Source: Nostocoides sp.
Lineage (GTDB): Bacteria > Actinomycetota > Actinomycetes > Actinomycetales > Dermatophilaceae
Length of the DNA stretch: 64,000 nt
Direction: 5' to 3'
Assembly: GCA_016716625.1 (NCBI GenBank)
Contig: JADJVJ010000006.1
Coordinates: 774,352 to 838,351 of the forward strand
Position 1 is the first letter of the stretch, and each line of letters opens with the position of its first letter. The notes beneath the pieces are model-generated. The model saw only the letters and a list, made by a program, of their open reading frames with translations. It did not search any database and was not told the origin of the DNA. A program made the position numbers and the translations under genes. Of this stretch, positions 52,296 through 60,886 are shown piece by piece.

Positions 52296-53936
52296 TCACA
52301 CCCTGACGTACTTCGCTCCGCGCCGCTCCCCCACGATTCTGAGATCGCCGGCCTCCACCAGTCGCTTCAGCAGACTCCGCGCCTGCCCTGGAGACAGCTG
52401 GCACAGGGCCGCTGCTTGACCTCGTGTGATGGCACCGTAGGCATCGACATAGTCCCGGATCATCCGTTGCTGCTGGAGAGGATCGGCCGCCTTGACTCGG
52501 ACGTAGGCCGTCCGGTCCTGAGCGAGATCGTAGAACCGCGGGGTGAGGTGCAAGCGACGGCTTCGACCAACCCCCCGGCTTTCCACAATCCCCAGCTCCA
52601 CGAGCTGCGTGGCGATGCTTCGAGTCGTGGCCGGGAGCATCGCCAAGCCGTCGGCCAGCTCGGTGGGGGCGGCAGAACCCAGCGCCTTGATCTCGTGGAT
52701 AACACGGAGGTGGTCCAGCCCGAGCGCACGTTGCCGCTCGTTCTCGAACGTCAGGAGAAAGCGCACGAGATCAAGGTCGGCCGTGCCGAGGGGAACCGAC
52801 ACCAGCACGGAATCCGTCGTCGATCGCGCATAGCTGGGGGCGCTACGACCCGCCCGGAGCTGTTGCTCGAACATCTCGTTGACCCCCTTGCCCTTGCGCT
52901 CGACCAAGCCAGCGCGCTTGAACGCGTCAGCCAGGATGGGGCTTCGGGGGCGGGACTCGTCGAGGATGTTGTGGATCGTCACCCCAGGTGGCAGGCCGCC
53001 AGGATTGCCGACGACGAACTCCGCGTCGTCGATCTGCACGCGCGTGGGGCCCAGGGCCGAGTAGTCGCGATGGACGAGGGCGTTGGCCAGCGCCTCACGG
53101 CGGGTTACTGAAGGGATGAGGGACATCTCGACCCGGTGGAGTCCGACAGTGAGCTCAGTGACTCGATTGCGCTCGTCGATGAGGGCCCGCATGTCCTCAG
53201 CAACGCGAAGGAGAGGGCCGACGAGCCGTTCGTTCGCCGCGGTATCGCCGGCTCGGAGATCCTGAAAGATGAACTCTGCGTTGGGCACCCACCGCGTGAT
53301 CGCAGATTCCCTCCCGAACAGGAGAATCGCGCCGAGGCTGATCTCGCCGCCAAGAGGAACGAGGCCGAGAGCGCGGAGAATGTCCCTGTCCTGGAGCGCT
53401 CCAGTGCCATCACCTGTCAGCTGCGCCAGCCGTCGATAGCGATCGAACTCTCCTGGATCCAGGTCGTTCATGGTGGCGCTGGTCGCCACGGCAGCAGCGA
53501 AGTCCTGCCCACGCGTGACCATCCCCATGCTCACGATCTCATGGGGCGTCATCGGGACGCACTGAGGTTGACCCAGGGTGTCCAGGACACGCTTGGTGTA
53601 GTAGCCGTCTTTGGTAGCGACCGGACCTGGCACGGCCACCGGGACGTCGATGCGGAAGATCTGCTTCCCGTCGACATCATCGAGGGTGACCGTTACCCCG
53701 AGTGGTGGAACCGTGTTGTTCTGGATGTATGCCGCCACGCGCGTCGGCTCCGTGTGGCCACCAGGGCGCTGCTGAGCACCGGTGACCTCGCCATCGTTGT
53801 GCACCCCGAGGAGCAACGTTCCCCCCTGCGCGTTGGCCAGGCACGCCACCGCCTTCGTGAGTTCCCGGTCGTTCAGGTGAGACTTGAACTCAGTCGTGAG
53901 GGTCTCACCGCGCGCGATCAGGCTTCGGATGTCCAC
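52296..53936 (-). CDS. AlbA_2 (Schlafen AlbA_2-like) ATP-binding regulator
   Basis: The 546-residue protein starts at GTG 53936. Residues 1-130 form the AlbA_2 domain (GETLTTEFKSHLNDRELTKAVACLANAQGGTLLLGVHNDGEV, split here by its GG turn). Residues about 270-370 form an HATPase_c_4-like part (REALANALVHRDYSALGP, VGNPGGLPPGVT, KGKGVNEMFEQ). One or two winged helices end it (ALGSAAPTELADGLAML, ITRGQAAALCQLSPGQARSLL). Such RecG-like regulators are common in mobile DNA and some act in phage defence. Its last helix probably binds DNA. Confidence 0.85.
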   Translation of the reverse strand: MDIRSLIARGETLTTEFKSHLNDRELTKAVACLANAQGGTLLLGVHNDGEVTGAQQRPGGHTEPTRVAAYIQNNTVPPLGVTVTLDDVDGKQIFRIDVPVAVPGPVATKDGYYTKRVLDTLGQPQCVPMTPHEIVSMGMVTRGQDFAAAVATSATMNDLDPGEFDRYRRLAQLTGDGTGALQDRDILRALGLVPLGGEISLGAILLFGRESAITRWVPNAEFIFQDLRAGDTAANERLVGPLLRVAEDMRALIDERNRVTELTVGLHRVEMSLIPSVTRREALANALVHRDYSALGPTRVQIDDAEFVVGNPGGLPPGVTIHNILDESRPRSPILADAFKRAGLVERKGKGVNEMFEQQLRAGRSAPSYARSTTDSVLVSVPLGTADLDLVRFLLTFENERQRALGLDHLRVIHEIKALGSAAPTELADGLAMLPATTRSIATQLVELGIVESRGVGRSRRLHLTPRFYDLAQDRTAYVRVKAADPLQQQRMIRDYVDAYGAITRGQAAALCQLSPGQARSLLKRLVEAGDLRIVGERRGAKYVRV

Positions 53937-54307
53937 GAGTTCATAGTTTCACATACTTTTGGCGTAGCCCAGACCAATCATCGATGGAACCATATTTTTT
54001 GAAGTCCCCGTCCCGCCGTAGCCCCCACTTATGGTGCCCGCTCGCGCATGGCTTCGAGCAAGTCCACGACACGCTCCAGCTCCGCCAGAACGTGTCCCGT
54101 CATGACATCCGGTCGACGCAGCGCGAACCGTGCTTCCGAAAATGCACGCGCCGCCCGCGCGTGGCATCTATGGCCAACCAGACATCCACTCACTCACGGT
54201 GCCTGTCTCCGTGGCGTCCTCGAGCCCAGCATCAGTCTGGGCGGAGAGGTCGATGCCCTCATCGACCGTCACGGCGCGGCGGTGCGACCGAGCCCTAGCA
54301 TGGCTCC
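53937..54307 (-). other. Gap of about 370 bp with coding relics
   Basis: No intact gene. On the minus strand a frame ending near 54045 reads ARFALRRPDVMTGHVLAEL followed by ERVVDLLEAMRERAP and a stop, which looks like a real C terminus cut from its gene. Next to it is the relic at 54168-54260. The first 60 bp are AT-rich and should hold the promoter for the AlbA_2 gene. Confidence 0.4.
54168..54260 (-). pseudogene. Relic of the C terminus of a PDDEXK_4 protein
   Basis: The minus strand encodes RRAVTVDEGIDLSAQTDAGL, which matches RRAATVAEGIDLIAQTDVGL near the C terminus of the intact gene at 57825-58988, 17 of 20 identical. The match fades at both ends and runs to a stop at 54168. It is a fragment of a paralogous or recombined copy about 3.7 kb away. 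Confidence 0.6.
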
Positions 54308-55225
54308 ATGAGGACGGTCGTCGGCGTGACGGACAACGCGTGGGCCGCATACCTGCGCGATCGTCCTCACATCACTGAGGCCAACTTCTGGATGCCCTCA
54401 GCTCGGGCCTTTCGCGCGCTCTCTGTCGGCGAACCCTTCCTCTTCAAGACACACTGGCCGGAGAACCGCTTGGTGGGTGGAGGCTTCTTCAGCGGCTTCG
54501 CCGAGCTGACTGTGCAGGAAGCCTGGGAGATCCACGGAGAGAGCAACGGAGTGGGCAGCCTCGGAGAACTCGAGTCGCGAATCGCTGCCTACCGCCGAAC
54601 CCTCTCAACGCCCAGCAGGCACATCGGGTGCGTGCTGCTGCGAGATCTCTTCTTCACGGCCCCCTCCGAGTCCCTTCCGGCGCCGGAGGACTTCGCAAAG
54701 AACATCGTCTCGTTCAAGGGCTACGACCTCACTCCTGAGAGCCCCATTGAGGTCAGGCTGCGGCAGCTTCTCGACCAATCGACCCTGAGACTCGACGGGC
54801 CCGAGAGCCTTCTCGTCCCCGGCCCGACTCGTGGCCTGCCACGTCTCACGGTCCCTCGCGTCGGGCAAGACGCGTTCAAGTCGCTGGTGCTTACCTCATA
54901 CCACCGTCGATGCGCCATCACCGGCAACAAGGTGGAGCCAGTCCTGCAGGCTGCGCACATACGGCCCATCGCGGAATCTGGACAGCATCGGGTGGACAAC
55001 GGCCTGTTGCTGAGGTCCGACGTTCATATTCTGTTTGATCGCGGGTATCTCGGAGTCGACGAGCGACATCAGCTGCACGTCTCGAAGCGCCTACGCGAGG
55101 ACTTCGGGAACGGCGAGGAGTTCTACGTCATTGCGGGACAAGAGATCTCAGTTCCTGATCGGCGAGTCGACCGACCATCCCGTGAGGCCGTGGCGTGGCA
55201 TATGGACGAGCGATTCCTCGGCTGA
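54308..55225 (+). CDS. HNH restriction-type endonuclease
   Basis: The 305-residue protein starts at ATG 54308. The N-terminal 170 residues (VGVTDNAWAAYLRDRPHITE, ANFWMPSARAFRALSVGEPFLFK, GGGFFSGFAELTVQEAWEI) form a reader-like domain, perhaps EVE/ASCH-related, that might recognise modified DNA. The C-terminal HNH_2 domain is CAITGNKVEPVLQAAHIRPI followed by NGLLLRSDVHILFDRGYLGV. This layout is known from stand-alone nucleases annotated as putative restriction endonucleases. No methyltransferase gene is adjacent, which fits a modification-dependent enzyme. Confidence 0.82.
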   Translation: MRTVVGVTDNAWAAYLRDRPHITEANFWMPSARAFRALSVGEPFLFKTHWPENRLVGGGFFSGFAELTVQEAWEIHGESNGVGSLGELESRIAAYRRTLSTPSRHIGCVLLRDLFFTAPSESLPAPEDFAKNIVSFKGYDLTPESPIEVRLRQLLDQSTLRLDGPESLLVPGPTRGLPRLTVPRVGQDAFKSLVLTSYHRRCAITGNKVEPVLQAAHIRPIAESGQHRVDNGLLLRSDVHILFDRGYLGVDERHQLHVSKRLREDFGNGEEFYVIAGQEISVPDRRVDRPSREAVAWHMDERFLG

Positions 55226-55306
55226 CTTCCAAGCCTCACCCCCAAACCAGAGAGGCCCAAGGGCCAGTTCCGACGTCGCTCCATCGTGTGCAGCGTCGTC
55301 TTCGCT

Positions 55307-55343
55307 GGCATCATGATGCTTGGATGGTTGATGCTATGATGCC
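55307..55343 (+). promoter_or_regulatory. vapBC operator and promoter
   Basis: GGCATCAT (55307-55314) and ATGATGCC (55336-55343) are perfect inverted arms 21 bp apart; CATCATGATG (55309-55318) is itself a palindrome. A -10 box TATGAT (55335-55340) ends 6 nt before the vapB ATG, giving a leaderless message. VapBC binding here would cover the promoter. Confidence 0.55.
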
Positions 55344-55346
55344 TCC

Positions 55347-55601
55347 ATGAGGACGACAGTCACCCTCGATGACGACGTCGCTCGGCTCATCAGCGACGCG
55401 CAGCACCGCGAGCGCAAGACATTCAAGCAAGTCGTCAACGAGGCCGTTCGGCGTGGCCTGTCCGCGCCCGGGCCGGCCGCCACGCCATACAGCGTTCGGG
55501 TTCACCACTCCGGCGTGCGTCCCGGCGTTGACGTGACCGCGCTCAACCGACTCGCCGATGAGCTCGAGGATGACGCGCTCGTGGCCGGGCGCGACGCGTG
55601 A
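55347..55601 (+). CDS. vapB: Ribbon-helix-helix antitoxin, VapB-like
   Basis: The 84-residue protein starts at ATG 55347. Residues 1-45 form a ribbon-helix-helix (MRTTVTLDDDVARLISDAQH, FKQVVNEAVRRGL), and the C-terminal part (RPGVDVTALNRLADELEDD) is the toxin-binding tail. It overlaps the toxin gene by 4 bp. It should repress its promoter through the inverted repeat just upstream. Confidence 0.88.
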   Translation: MRTTVTLDDDVARLISDAQHRERKTFKQVVNEAVRRGLSAPGPAATPYSVRVHHSGVRPGVDVTALNRLADELEDDALVAGRDA

Positions 55602-56026
55602 TCATCCCCGACGTCAATCTGCTCGTGTATGCCGTGTTCGACGGCTACCCGCAGCATGAGCGGGCGGTGCAGTGGCTGACCGGCGCGCTCAATGGCGCCG
55701 AAACGGTGGGGCTCACCGCGCCGGCGATCTTCGGCTTCGTCCGGCTCGCCACGAGCGCCCGAATCCACGAGACTCCGCTGTCGGTCGCGGCCGTCCGGGA
55801 GTACGTGCGCGAATGGCTGGCGCGGCCTCAGGTGCAGTTCCTCACCCCCGGGCCCGAGCATGTCGGGGTGGCTCTCGGGCTGCTCGAGCGGGTGGGCACC
55901 GGGGCCAACCTCACCACGGATGCGCAACTCGCGGCGTATGCCGTGGAGTCCGGCGGGGCGATCTACTCCAATGACGCCGACTTCGGCCGTTTCGCTGGCG
56001 TGCCGTGGGTGGACCCTCTGCGCTGA
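55598..56026 (+). CDS. vapC: PIN-domain ribonuclease toxin, VapC-like
   Basis: The 142-residue protein starts at GTG 55598. The PIN acidic residues are visible: IIPDVNLLVYA (first Asp), a Glu in the region HERAVQWL, TTDAQLAAYAVESGG and IYSNDADFGRF (last Asp pair). VapC toxins cut tRNA or rRNA. The pair looks intact. Confidence 0.9.
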   Translation: MIIPDVNLLVYAVFDGYPQHERAVQWLTGALNGAETVGLTAPAIFGFVRLATSARIHETPLSVAAVREYVREWLARPQVQFLTPGPEHVGVALGLLERVGTGANLTTDAQLAAYAVESGGAIYSNDADFGRFAGVPWVDPLR

Positions 56027-56039
56027 GTCCGTGTCAGCG

Positions 56040-56438
56040 CTAGAGCTCGCGGACGATAATGCGCCCGTGCGGCTCCTCTCCTGCACGAACCTCCCTCTTG
56101 CGAGCCACAATCTCGTCCACGCGCTCGTCGTCGGTCTGGACGGTGCGCAAGTTGCCCGGTCTCGCTCCGATGACGGGAGTCAAGGCGTCGATCGTCGGCT
56201 TGATGAGGTTGTCCAGATCCCAGCCGGGGTTGGCCGGCCCGCGAGCGGGAAGGACAAAGTCGAGCTCGACGGCGATGCGCCCCTCGAAGACTGGGCGGCC
56301 GGCCATCGCCTCGTGGGCAGCTGAGGAGACTGCGGATCGCCACGCTGCCTCTCGTGCCGTCGCAAAGGTTGCCGGCGCCTCACGAACCGTGAAGGCCACG
56401 AACCCCTTGGCTTCATCGGCCGTATTGGTGTCAGACAT
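56040..56438 (-). CDS. RusA-like Holliday-junction resolvase family protein
   Basis: The 132-residue protein has the RusA signature GWDLDNLIKPTIDALTP with its conserved Asp residues and a second TDDERVDEIVARKREV near the end. RusA enzymes cut Holliday junctions and are usually phage genes. The start is 6 nt after the stop of the upstream NucS-like gene, so both form an operon. The N-terminal 30 residues are not part of the fold. Confidence 0.83.
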   Translation of the reverse strand: MSDTNTADEAKGFVAFTVREAPATFATAREAAWRSAVSSAAHEAMAGRPVFEGRIAVELDFVLPARGPANPGWDLDNLIKPTIDALTPVIGARPGNLRTVQTDDERVDEIVARKREVRAGEEPHGRIIVREL

Positions 56439-56444
56439 GTGGCG

Positions 56445-57554
56445 CTAACCTGCCTCGCCTTCATCAATGTTGAAGTGCTGGGCGAGTCGGTCGAGGGTGA
56501 ACTCCTGACGGAGTTTGCAGGCGCTGTTCTGGTTCGCAAACATCCCCTTGACCCAGAAGGCATCCTCGGCCGGCTGCGCCACCCACCAGCGCACGGGCAC
56601 GACCCATTCGCCCGTGTCATCTTCGGACGCGCCCCCGGTGGAACGGTGTTCGTAGGACCCGACAAGGTCCTGATCGGTGAGTCGAACCCATTGACCATCC
56701 ACGAGCACCTGGGCATCGCTCGCCGGCATGGCCTCGCCGAGCGTTTCCCCCACCGCCACATACCCACGGGTGGGAATGTGCACGTTGACACGCGCTCCCA
56801 GCGGCAGGCTTCGCAACGACCGGGAGTACCAGTCGCCGCCACCCGCTGAGATGAACCCAAGGCGCCGACCGTCCTCCCAACTCCGGCCGCCTGGGTACTC
56901 CCCAAAGGACACGAACCAGTCGCGCCCGTTCCACTCAGCCCGCTTCCCCTTTGTCGACTTCCCGTATGCCGTGCCACTGGCAGCAGCATCGTCGTCGCGT
57001 GCGAGCCACGAGCGAGCGAGGTAGGTGCGCCCGTCATCCTCAAGGTAGGTGAAGAAGACCGCGTTCAGAGGGACTCCGAAGTTGCGGAGATACGTGACGA
57101 TCCGCTCCGATCCTGCATCGAGGTCGGTCGCCACGATCGTGAGCTGGAGGGACGAGTTGAGTTCATCCGGCGCGGAGGTGCCGAAGACGTCCTCGAAGGC
57201 CTGCTCGAAGGGGACCTCGCCAAGATGCGCGTTTGCGAGGTCGATGATGGTGTCGCGATCCAACGTGGTGACCCATGCGCCGTAGTCGAGGATCTGCGCG
57301 ACCACATCCCGCGGTGTCTTCTCCCGCTTGAGTTCCAGGACATGCAGATTGCCCTCGGCGTCCATGGCAAGAAGGTCGATGTACTTGCCGTGTGGGGTGT
57401 GCACCTGCCGCCCGATGACAAGCAGCCGCTCGCCCAGCAGCGACGGGTCTCGCTCCAAGAACGCCTCAAGCGTCGCCTCGGTCGGCAGGCTTGCAGAGGT
57501 CAAGCGCTTCGGTGTCTCCCCGTCGATCCGCCACATTCCCATTTCAACCGGCAT
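56445..57554 (-). CDS. NucS/DUF91-type PD-(D/E)XK nuclease-like protein
   Basis: The 369-residue protein opens with a NucS-like nuclease domain: LEAFLERDPSLLGERLLVIG, then GKYIDLLAMDAEGNLHVLELKREKT (catalytic D...ExK) and DVVAQILDYGAWV. Residues about 170-369 form a separate, uncharacterised domain with WNGRDWFVSFGEYPGGRSWED and an OB-like or reader-like pattern. Housekeeping NucS is shorter and lacks this part. Together with the RusA-like partner it suggests a branched-DNA nuclease system. Confidence 0.83.
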   Translation of the reverse strand: MPVEMGMWRIDGETPKRLTSASLPTEATLEAFLERDPSLLGERLLVIGRQVHTPHGKYIDLLAMDAEGNLHVLELKREKTPRDVVAQILDYGAWVTTLDRDTIIDLANAHLGEVPFEQAFEDVFGTSAPDELNSSLQLTIVATDLDAGSERIVTYLRNFGVPLNAVFFTYLEDDGRTYLARSWLARDDDAAASGTAYGKSTKGKRAEWNGRDWFVSFGEYPGGRSWEDGRRLGFISAGGGDWYSRSLRSLPLGARVNVHIPTRGYVAVGETLGEAMPASDAQVLVDGQWVRLTDQDLVGSYEHRSTGGASEDDTGEWVVPVRWWVAQPAEDAFWVKGMFANQNSACKLRQEFTLDRLAQHFNIDEGEAG

Positions 57555-57824
57555 ACCTCACAGCATCCCGCAAATGCGGGCCCGCTGCGCCCAGAGCCCC
57601 GGAGTTGTGCACGATAGTCACGGACTATCCGACAGCACCGGTGAGTGCCAGACTCGACCCAACGAGTTCGGATGGGTACAACCAGACAGCGCCGGAACCT
57701 GTCATCACCGCCTTCGGCCTGCTCCTGGGCGCGGGCCTAGTCACTTTCGGGCCGACGCGGCCAGCGTCAGCGGGTGAACGCTGCGGCGGATCGCAGACTT
57801 CCGCCGCCCGAAGTCACCCAGCGC

Positions 57825-58988
57825 TCACCGAGGTGCCGCCGCCAGTGCCACGAGAGCGTCGCGCAACCTGTAGTCGTCGCTCGAGAGGCCCCCAAGGACC
57901 TCCTCGAGCCCGACATCGGTCTGGGCAATGAGGTCGATGCCCTCAGCAACTGTCGCTGCTCTTCTGGTGATGAACACTTTGGAGTAGTCGGGGGCGCCAA
58001 GGGGGTCTCGTACTCGATCGTTCTCCACGACTGCGGTGGGGCCGAACTCGATGAAGAGGTCGGGGTATTCAGCTCCACGACCCAGCATCACGCACCATTC
58101 CCAGCGACCGACGAACCCCGTCGAGACCTCCACTATGGGGCCCTCGGGGAGGGCGAGGTTCAACTGTGCCGATAGTGTGTGCTGCGCGTAGGACTTCAGG
58201 GCCCTCTTGAGTGAGCCCAGCGCCTGCCGCCCGTCGGCGAACCGCTGCCGGGCATGCCGAGCCACCTCATCGGCGAACTCTTGGGCAGCGCGCTCCTGAG
58301 GCCGTTGACCAAACCGCCGGCTCTCCCCCGTCTGACACATCATCGACACGAAGGCGACCTGCTCAACGTGACTCATTGCTCTTGGACTCTCCGTGAAGTT
58401 GTCGATGAGTTGGCTTAGGAAGAACAGTTGCTCAGGATGCGTCGTGCTCCATGCCGGTTCCCCCTTCACGAGTTGCGCGAGCAGCTCTAGTACGTCGCTG
58501 TATGTGATGAGAATGGCCTTCTCCCAACCGTCCGTCAGTCGGTACGGCTCGCGGCGGACGCAAAGAAGGACGACAACGCTGCGCCGGTCACCAAGCGCGC
58601 CATGAGCAAGGTACCGGAAGTAGTTGTGACCGTGGCCGTCGGAGGATTCGAAGTTCTCGATGACAATGGATGCTTTGGAGTCGCTAAGAACAATATCCGC
58701 GATGTCTCTCACCCGGTCGCCCACACCCGATGTATCCACCTCTTGCGCCACGGTGTAGCCAGTCGTGTGCAGGTGCTTGTCGTCCGGAAGCTGATGGTTG
58801 ATCTGGCTGACGAAGAGCTCTTGGAAGGCTTCACCCAACCCATGGGTTCCCTCAGCATCGAGCAACCAGGCGAAGATGTTCGACAGTTGCTTCTCATGTG
58901 TCCCGTGATGCATGACCCGAAAGAGGTTGAACCTGGCGGCGAGGCTTGTCGTCATGCTCGGGACCAACGCAGCAACAATCTCATCCAT
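57825..58988 (-). CDS. PD-(D/E)XK nuclease superfamily protein (PDDEXK_4)
   Basis: The 387-residue protein starts at ATG 58988; 44 more codons in frame upstream (to 59120) overlap the promoter area of the next gene and are unlikely. It has the family's entry motif THEKQLSNIFAWLLDAEGTH, then ADIVLSDSKASIVIENFESSDG (core D...E) and GHNYFRYLAHGAL. The second Lys of the ExK motif is replaced by Asn-Phe-Glu, so activity is not certain. The C terminus (TVAEGIDLIAQTDVGLEEV) recurs as a relic at 54168-54260. It is divergent from ecsC-like 59167. Confidence 0.78.
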   Translation of the reverse strand: MDEIVAALVPSMTTSLAARFNLFRVMHHGTHEKQLSNIFAWLLDAEGTHGLGEAFQELFVSQINHQLPDDKHLHTTGYTVAQEVDTSGVGDRVRDIADIVLSDSKASIVIENFESSDGHGHNYFRYLAHGALGDRRSVVVLLCVRREPYRLTDGWEKAILITYSDVLELLAQLVKGEPAWSTTHPEQLFFLSQLIDNFTESPRAMSHVEQVAFVSMMCQTGESRRFGQRPQERAAQEFADEVARHARQRFADGRQALGSLKRALKSYAQHTLSAQLNLALPEGPIVEVSTGFVGRWEWCVMLGRGAEYPDLFIEFGPTAVVENDRVRDPLGAPDYSKVFITRRAATVAEGIDLIAQTDVGLEEVLGGLSSDDYRLRDALVALAAAPR

Positions 58989-59166
58989 GGCGCGATGCGC
59001 GTGCACGCTTCTCAGGCTATTGGTTCTGAGCACGTACGGCGGGTGCCTCGCTGGGTCGATGGTCGGCCATAGACCGACGCGCTCTCGACGGGCTCTTGGC
59101 CGCGAGGGAGAGATTCCCAAGACATGGTTCCGGAGTGAGGGAACACAACGCGACTACGGTGGAGAC

Positions 59167-60282
59167 ATGCCTGAGCCGTCGCAGTACGAATTGGATGCCT
59201 GGAACGAGATCCGGCAGTTCAAAGGGCGCCGGGTCTCCGGGGCCTGGCGGCAGACTGCGGACACGGTGGTAGACGGGGCAGCGTCGGTCGCCGAGCGGGC
59301 CGAGGGATTCTTGGAGTCACACCCCCGTACTCAAGCGCTCATCAGTGGGGGTGCTGCGGTCGCCGCGAAGGGAGGGCGGCTGGTTGGCGCGGGCGCTCAG
59401 AAGCTGGGGGACTCGATGCCGTCCTGGGCGAGAACCGCAGGCAGTTCCGCCTCGCAGGGCGTGGCGCGCATCTCCCGTGTTGGCCTCTCTCCGAAACGTG
59501 TTGTTGCCAAGCACAAGAAGTACGGCCACGACGTCTCCAGCCTTGGTGACCTTCGGCGCTTGGACCTACAAAAGATTGATGCCGTACGAGGTCGACTGGC
59601 CAGTTGGCTTTATCCGAGTGGAGCGGCCTTGTCAGGCGCGGGAGCAGGCCTGGCGATCACTGGCGGCGAAGTGGCGGTCACCGTGTCTGCAGGCGCAACC
59701 GCGGCGCCATCGGGAGCCGTCGTCGCCGGCGCCTACGTCGGTGACGCCGCGATGGTCTTGGCTCTCAGCTCCCGAGTCGTGAGCAGAACTGCCCTCATGT
59801 ACGGATACGACCCAGAGTCCTCCGCTGAGAAGCTGTTCATTATGTCCGTCGTAAATGCCGGATCAGCACTCTCGGCCGGTGCCAAAACAGCGGCCTTTGC
59901 TGACGTCTCAAGACTCACGCAAGCGCTCGTTCGGAACAAGACGTGGAAGGTCCTGAACGAGTCAGTCGTCTCGACCGTCGCGAACAGCTTCGCCAAGAGT
60001 TTCAGCATTCGGTTGACCAAGCAAGGTCTGGGAAAGGTCGTTCCAGTAGCTGGCGTTGTCCTGGGCGGGGCATTGAACTGGGCGACGATAGACGGCGTTT
60101 TGGATGCGGCCGACGTCGCCTACCGTCGACGTTTTCTGCTCGAGAAGTACCCGCACCTGGGTGACGGTGAGGAGTTCGGCAGTATCGCCGAACCCGAAGA
60201 CGATCCGGCTCCGGAGGCCGACATCCGGATCAGCCTCGTGGACGAGATCGCCGAGGCCGGAGGTCCAACGCTTTCCGGCTGA
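59167..60282 (+). CDS. EcsC-family protein
   Basis: The 371-residue protein starts at ATG 59167. The C-terminal two thirds is the EcsC domain: RRLDLQKIDAVRGRLASW, a hydrophobic GAGAGLAITGGEVAVTVSAG, YGYDPESSAEKLFIMSVVN and GKVVPVAGVVLGGALNW. The N-terminal 120 residues are basic and low in complexity. EcsC proteins are poorly known and are sometimes found in defence gene clusters; the Gly/Ala-rich segments may insert into membranes. It sits between a nuclease-fold gene and the DISARM genes. Confidence 0.8.
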   Translation: MPEPSQYELDAWNEIRQFKGRRVSGAWRQTADTVVDGAASVAERAEGFLESHPRTQALISGGAAVAAKGGRLVGAGAQKLGDSMPSWARTAGSSASQGVARISRVGLSPKRVVAKHKKYGHDVSSLGDLRRLDLQKIDAVRGRLASWLYPSGAALSGAGAGLAITGGEVAVTVSAGATAAPSGAVVAGAYVGDAAMVLALSSRVVSRTALMYGYDPESSAEKLFIMSVVNAGSALSAGAKTAAFADVSRLTQALVRNKTWKVLNESVVSTVANSFAKSFSIRLTKQGLGKVVPVAGVVLGGALNWATIDGVLDAADVAYRRRFLLEKYPHLGDGEEFGSIAEPEDDPAPEADIRISLVDEIAEAGGPTLSG

Positions 60283-60295
60283 AGCGCAAGATCAG

Positions 60296-60853
60296 CTACT
60301 CGCAGGCGGCACAGACTCCACTCGCAGACAGCTCCATGAAATGCTCCGGGCACAATGCCGCGGGAGTCCGATGGGTCGACTCGCGACGGGCCCGAGCTGC
60401 TGCGAGCTTCGGAGCGAGCGCAGCTTCTCCGCCATCGGCGGGGAGGTCCGTCGCGTACTTCCGATAGCACAGGAGACGGTGCGCAGCCGCAAGCTCATCG
60501 ACATCAACGTCCTCATCGACCTTGACCGATTGCGGTGCTGTCGCGTACCCACCACCGATGGTCCCATCCTGATGAACACAGAGCGAGGTGATCGGCACCT
60601 CGGCTCTCTCCACTGTCAGCTGGGCGACGCGTTCCAGGAGCTGCCCGCTCCAGTATCCGATGAGCATCCTGGTCCTGACCCCAGAGACCGCTTGCACGTG
60701 TTCGGCCAGCTCAAGGTACGTCGTCAGCCCGCGATACGACCGAGCCGTGTCGATCAGCGCGGCGTGGGCGACGGGTACCCGCTGATCGAGCGCTACGGAG
60801 AAGGCAACGGGAGAGCCGTCTCTTACTCGATACGTGCCGGGGTCCTTCGCCAT
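60296..60853 (-). CDS. Unknown protein at the 3' end of the DISARM operon
   Basis: The 185-residue protein starts 33 bp after the drmC stop on the same strand. It has LALIDTARSYRGLTTYLELAEHV-like text (AALIDTARSYRGLTTYLELA, then VQAVSGVRTRMLIGYWSGQLL), then SLCVHQDGTIGGGYA and a C-terminal CPEHFMELSASGVCAACE, which looks like a zinc knuckle (C..H...C..C). I know no function. Homologues of this layout seem to occur alone or with DNA-repair and defence genes, so it could be an accessory factor. Confidence 0.65.
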   Translation of the reverse strand: MAKDPGTYRVRDGSPVAFSVALDQRVPVAHAALIDTARSYRGLTTYLELAEHVQAVSGVRTRMLIGYWSGQLLERVAQLTVERAEVPITSLCVHQDGTIGGGYATAPQSVKVDEDVDVDELAAAHRLLCYRKYATDLPADGGEAALAPKLAAARARRESTHRTPAALCPEHFMELSASGVCAACE

Positions 60854-60886
60854 GACACAAGCATGCCCCAGGGCGGCGCAGAGGGG

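Noticed and set aside
59167..60282. EcsC gene as part of DISARM
   Set aside because: It is on the opposite strand and EcsC is not a known DISARM component; proximity alone is not enough.
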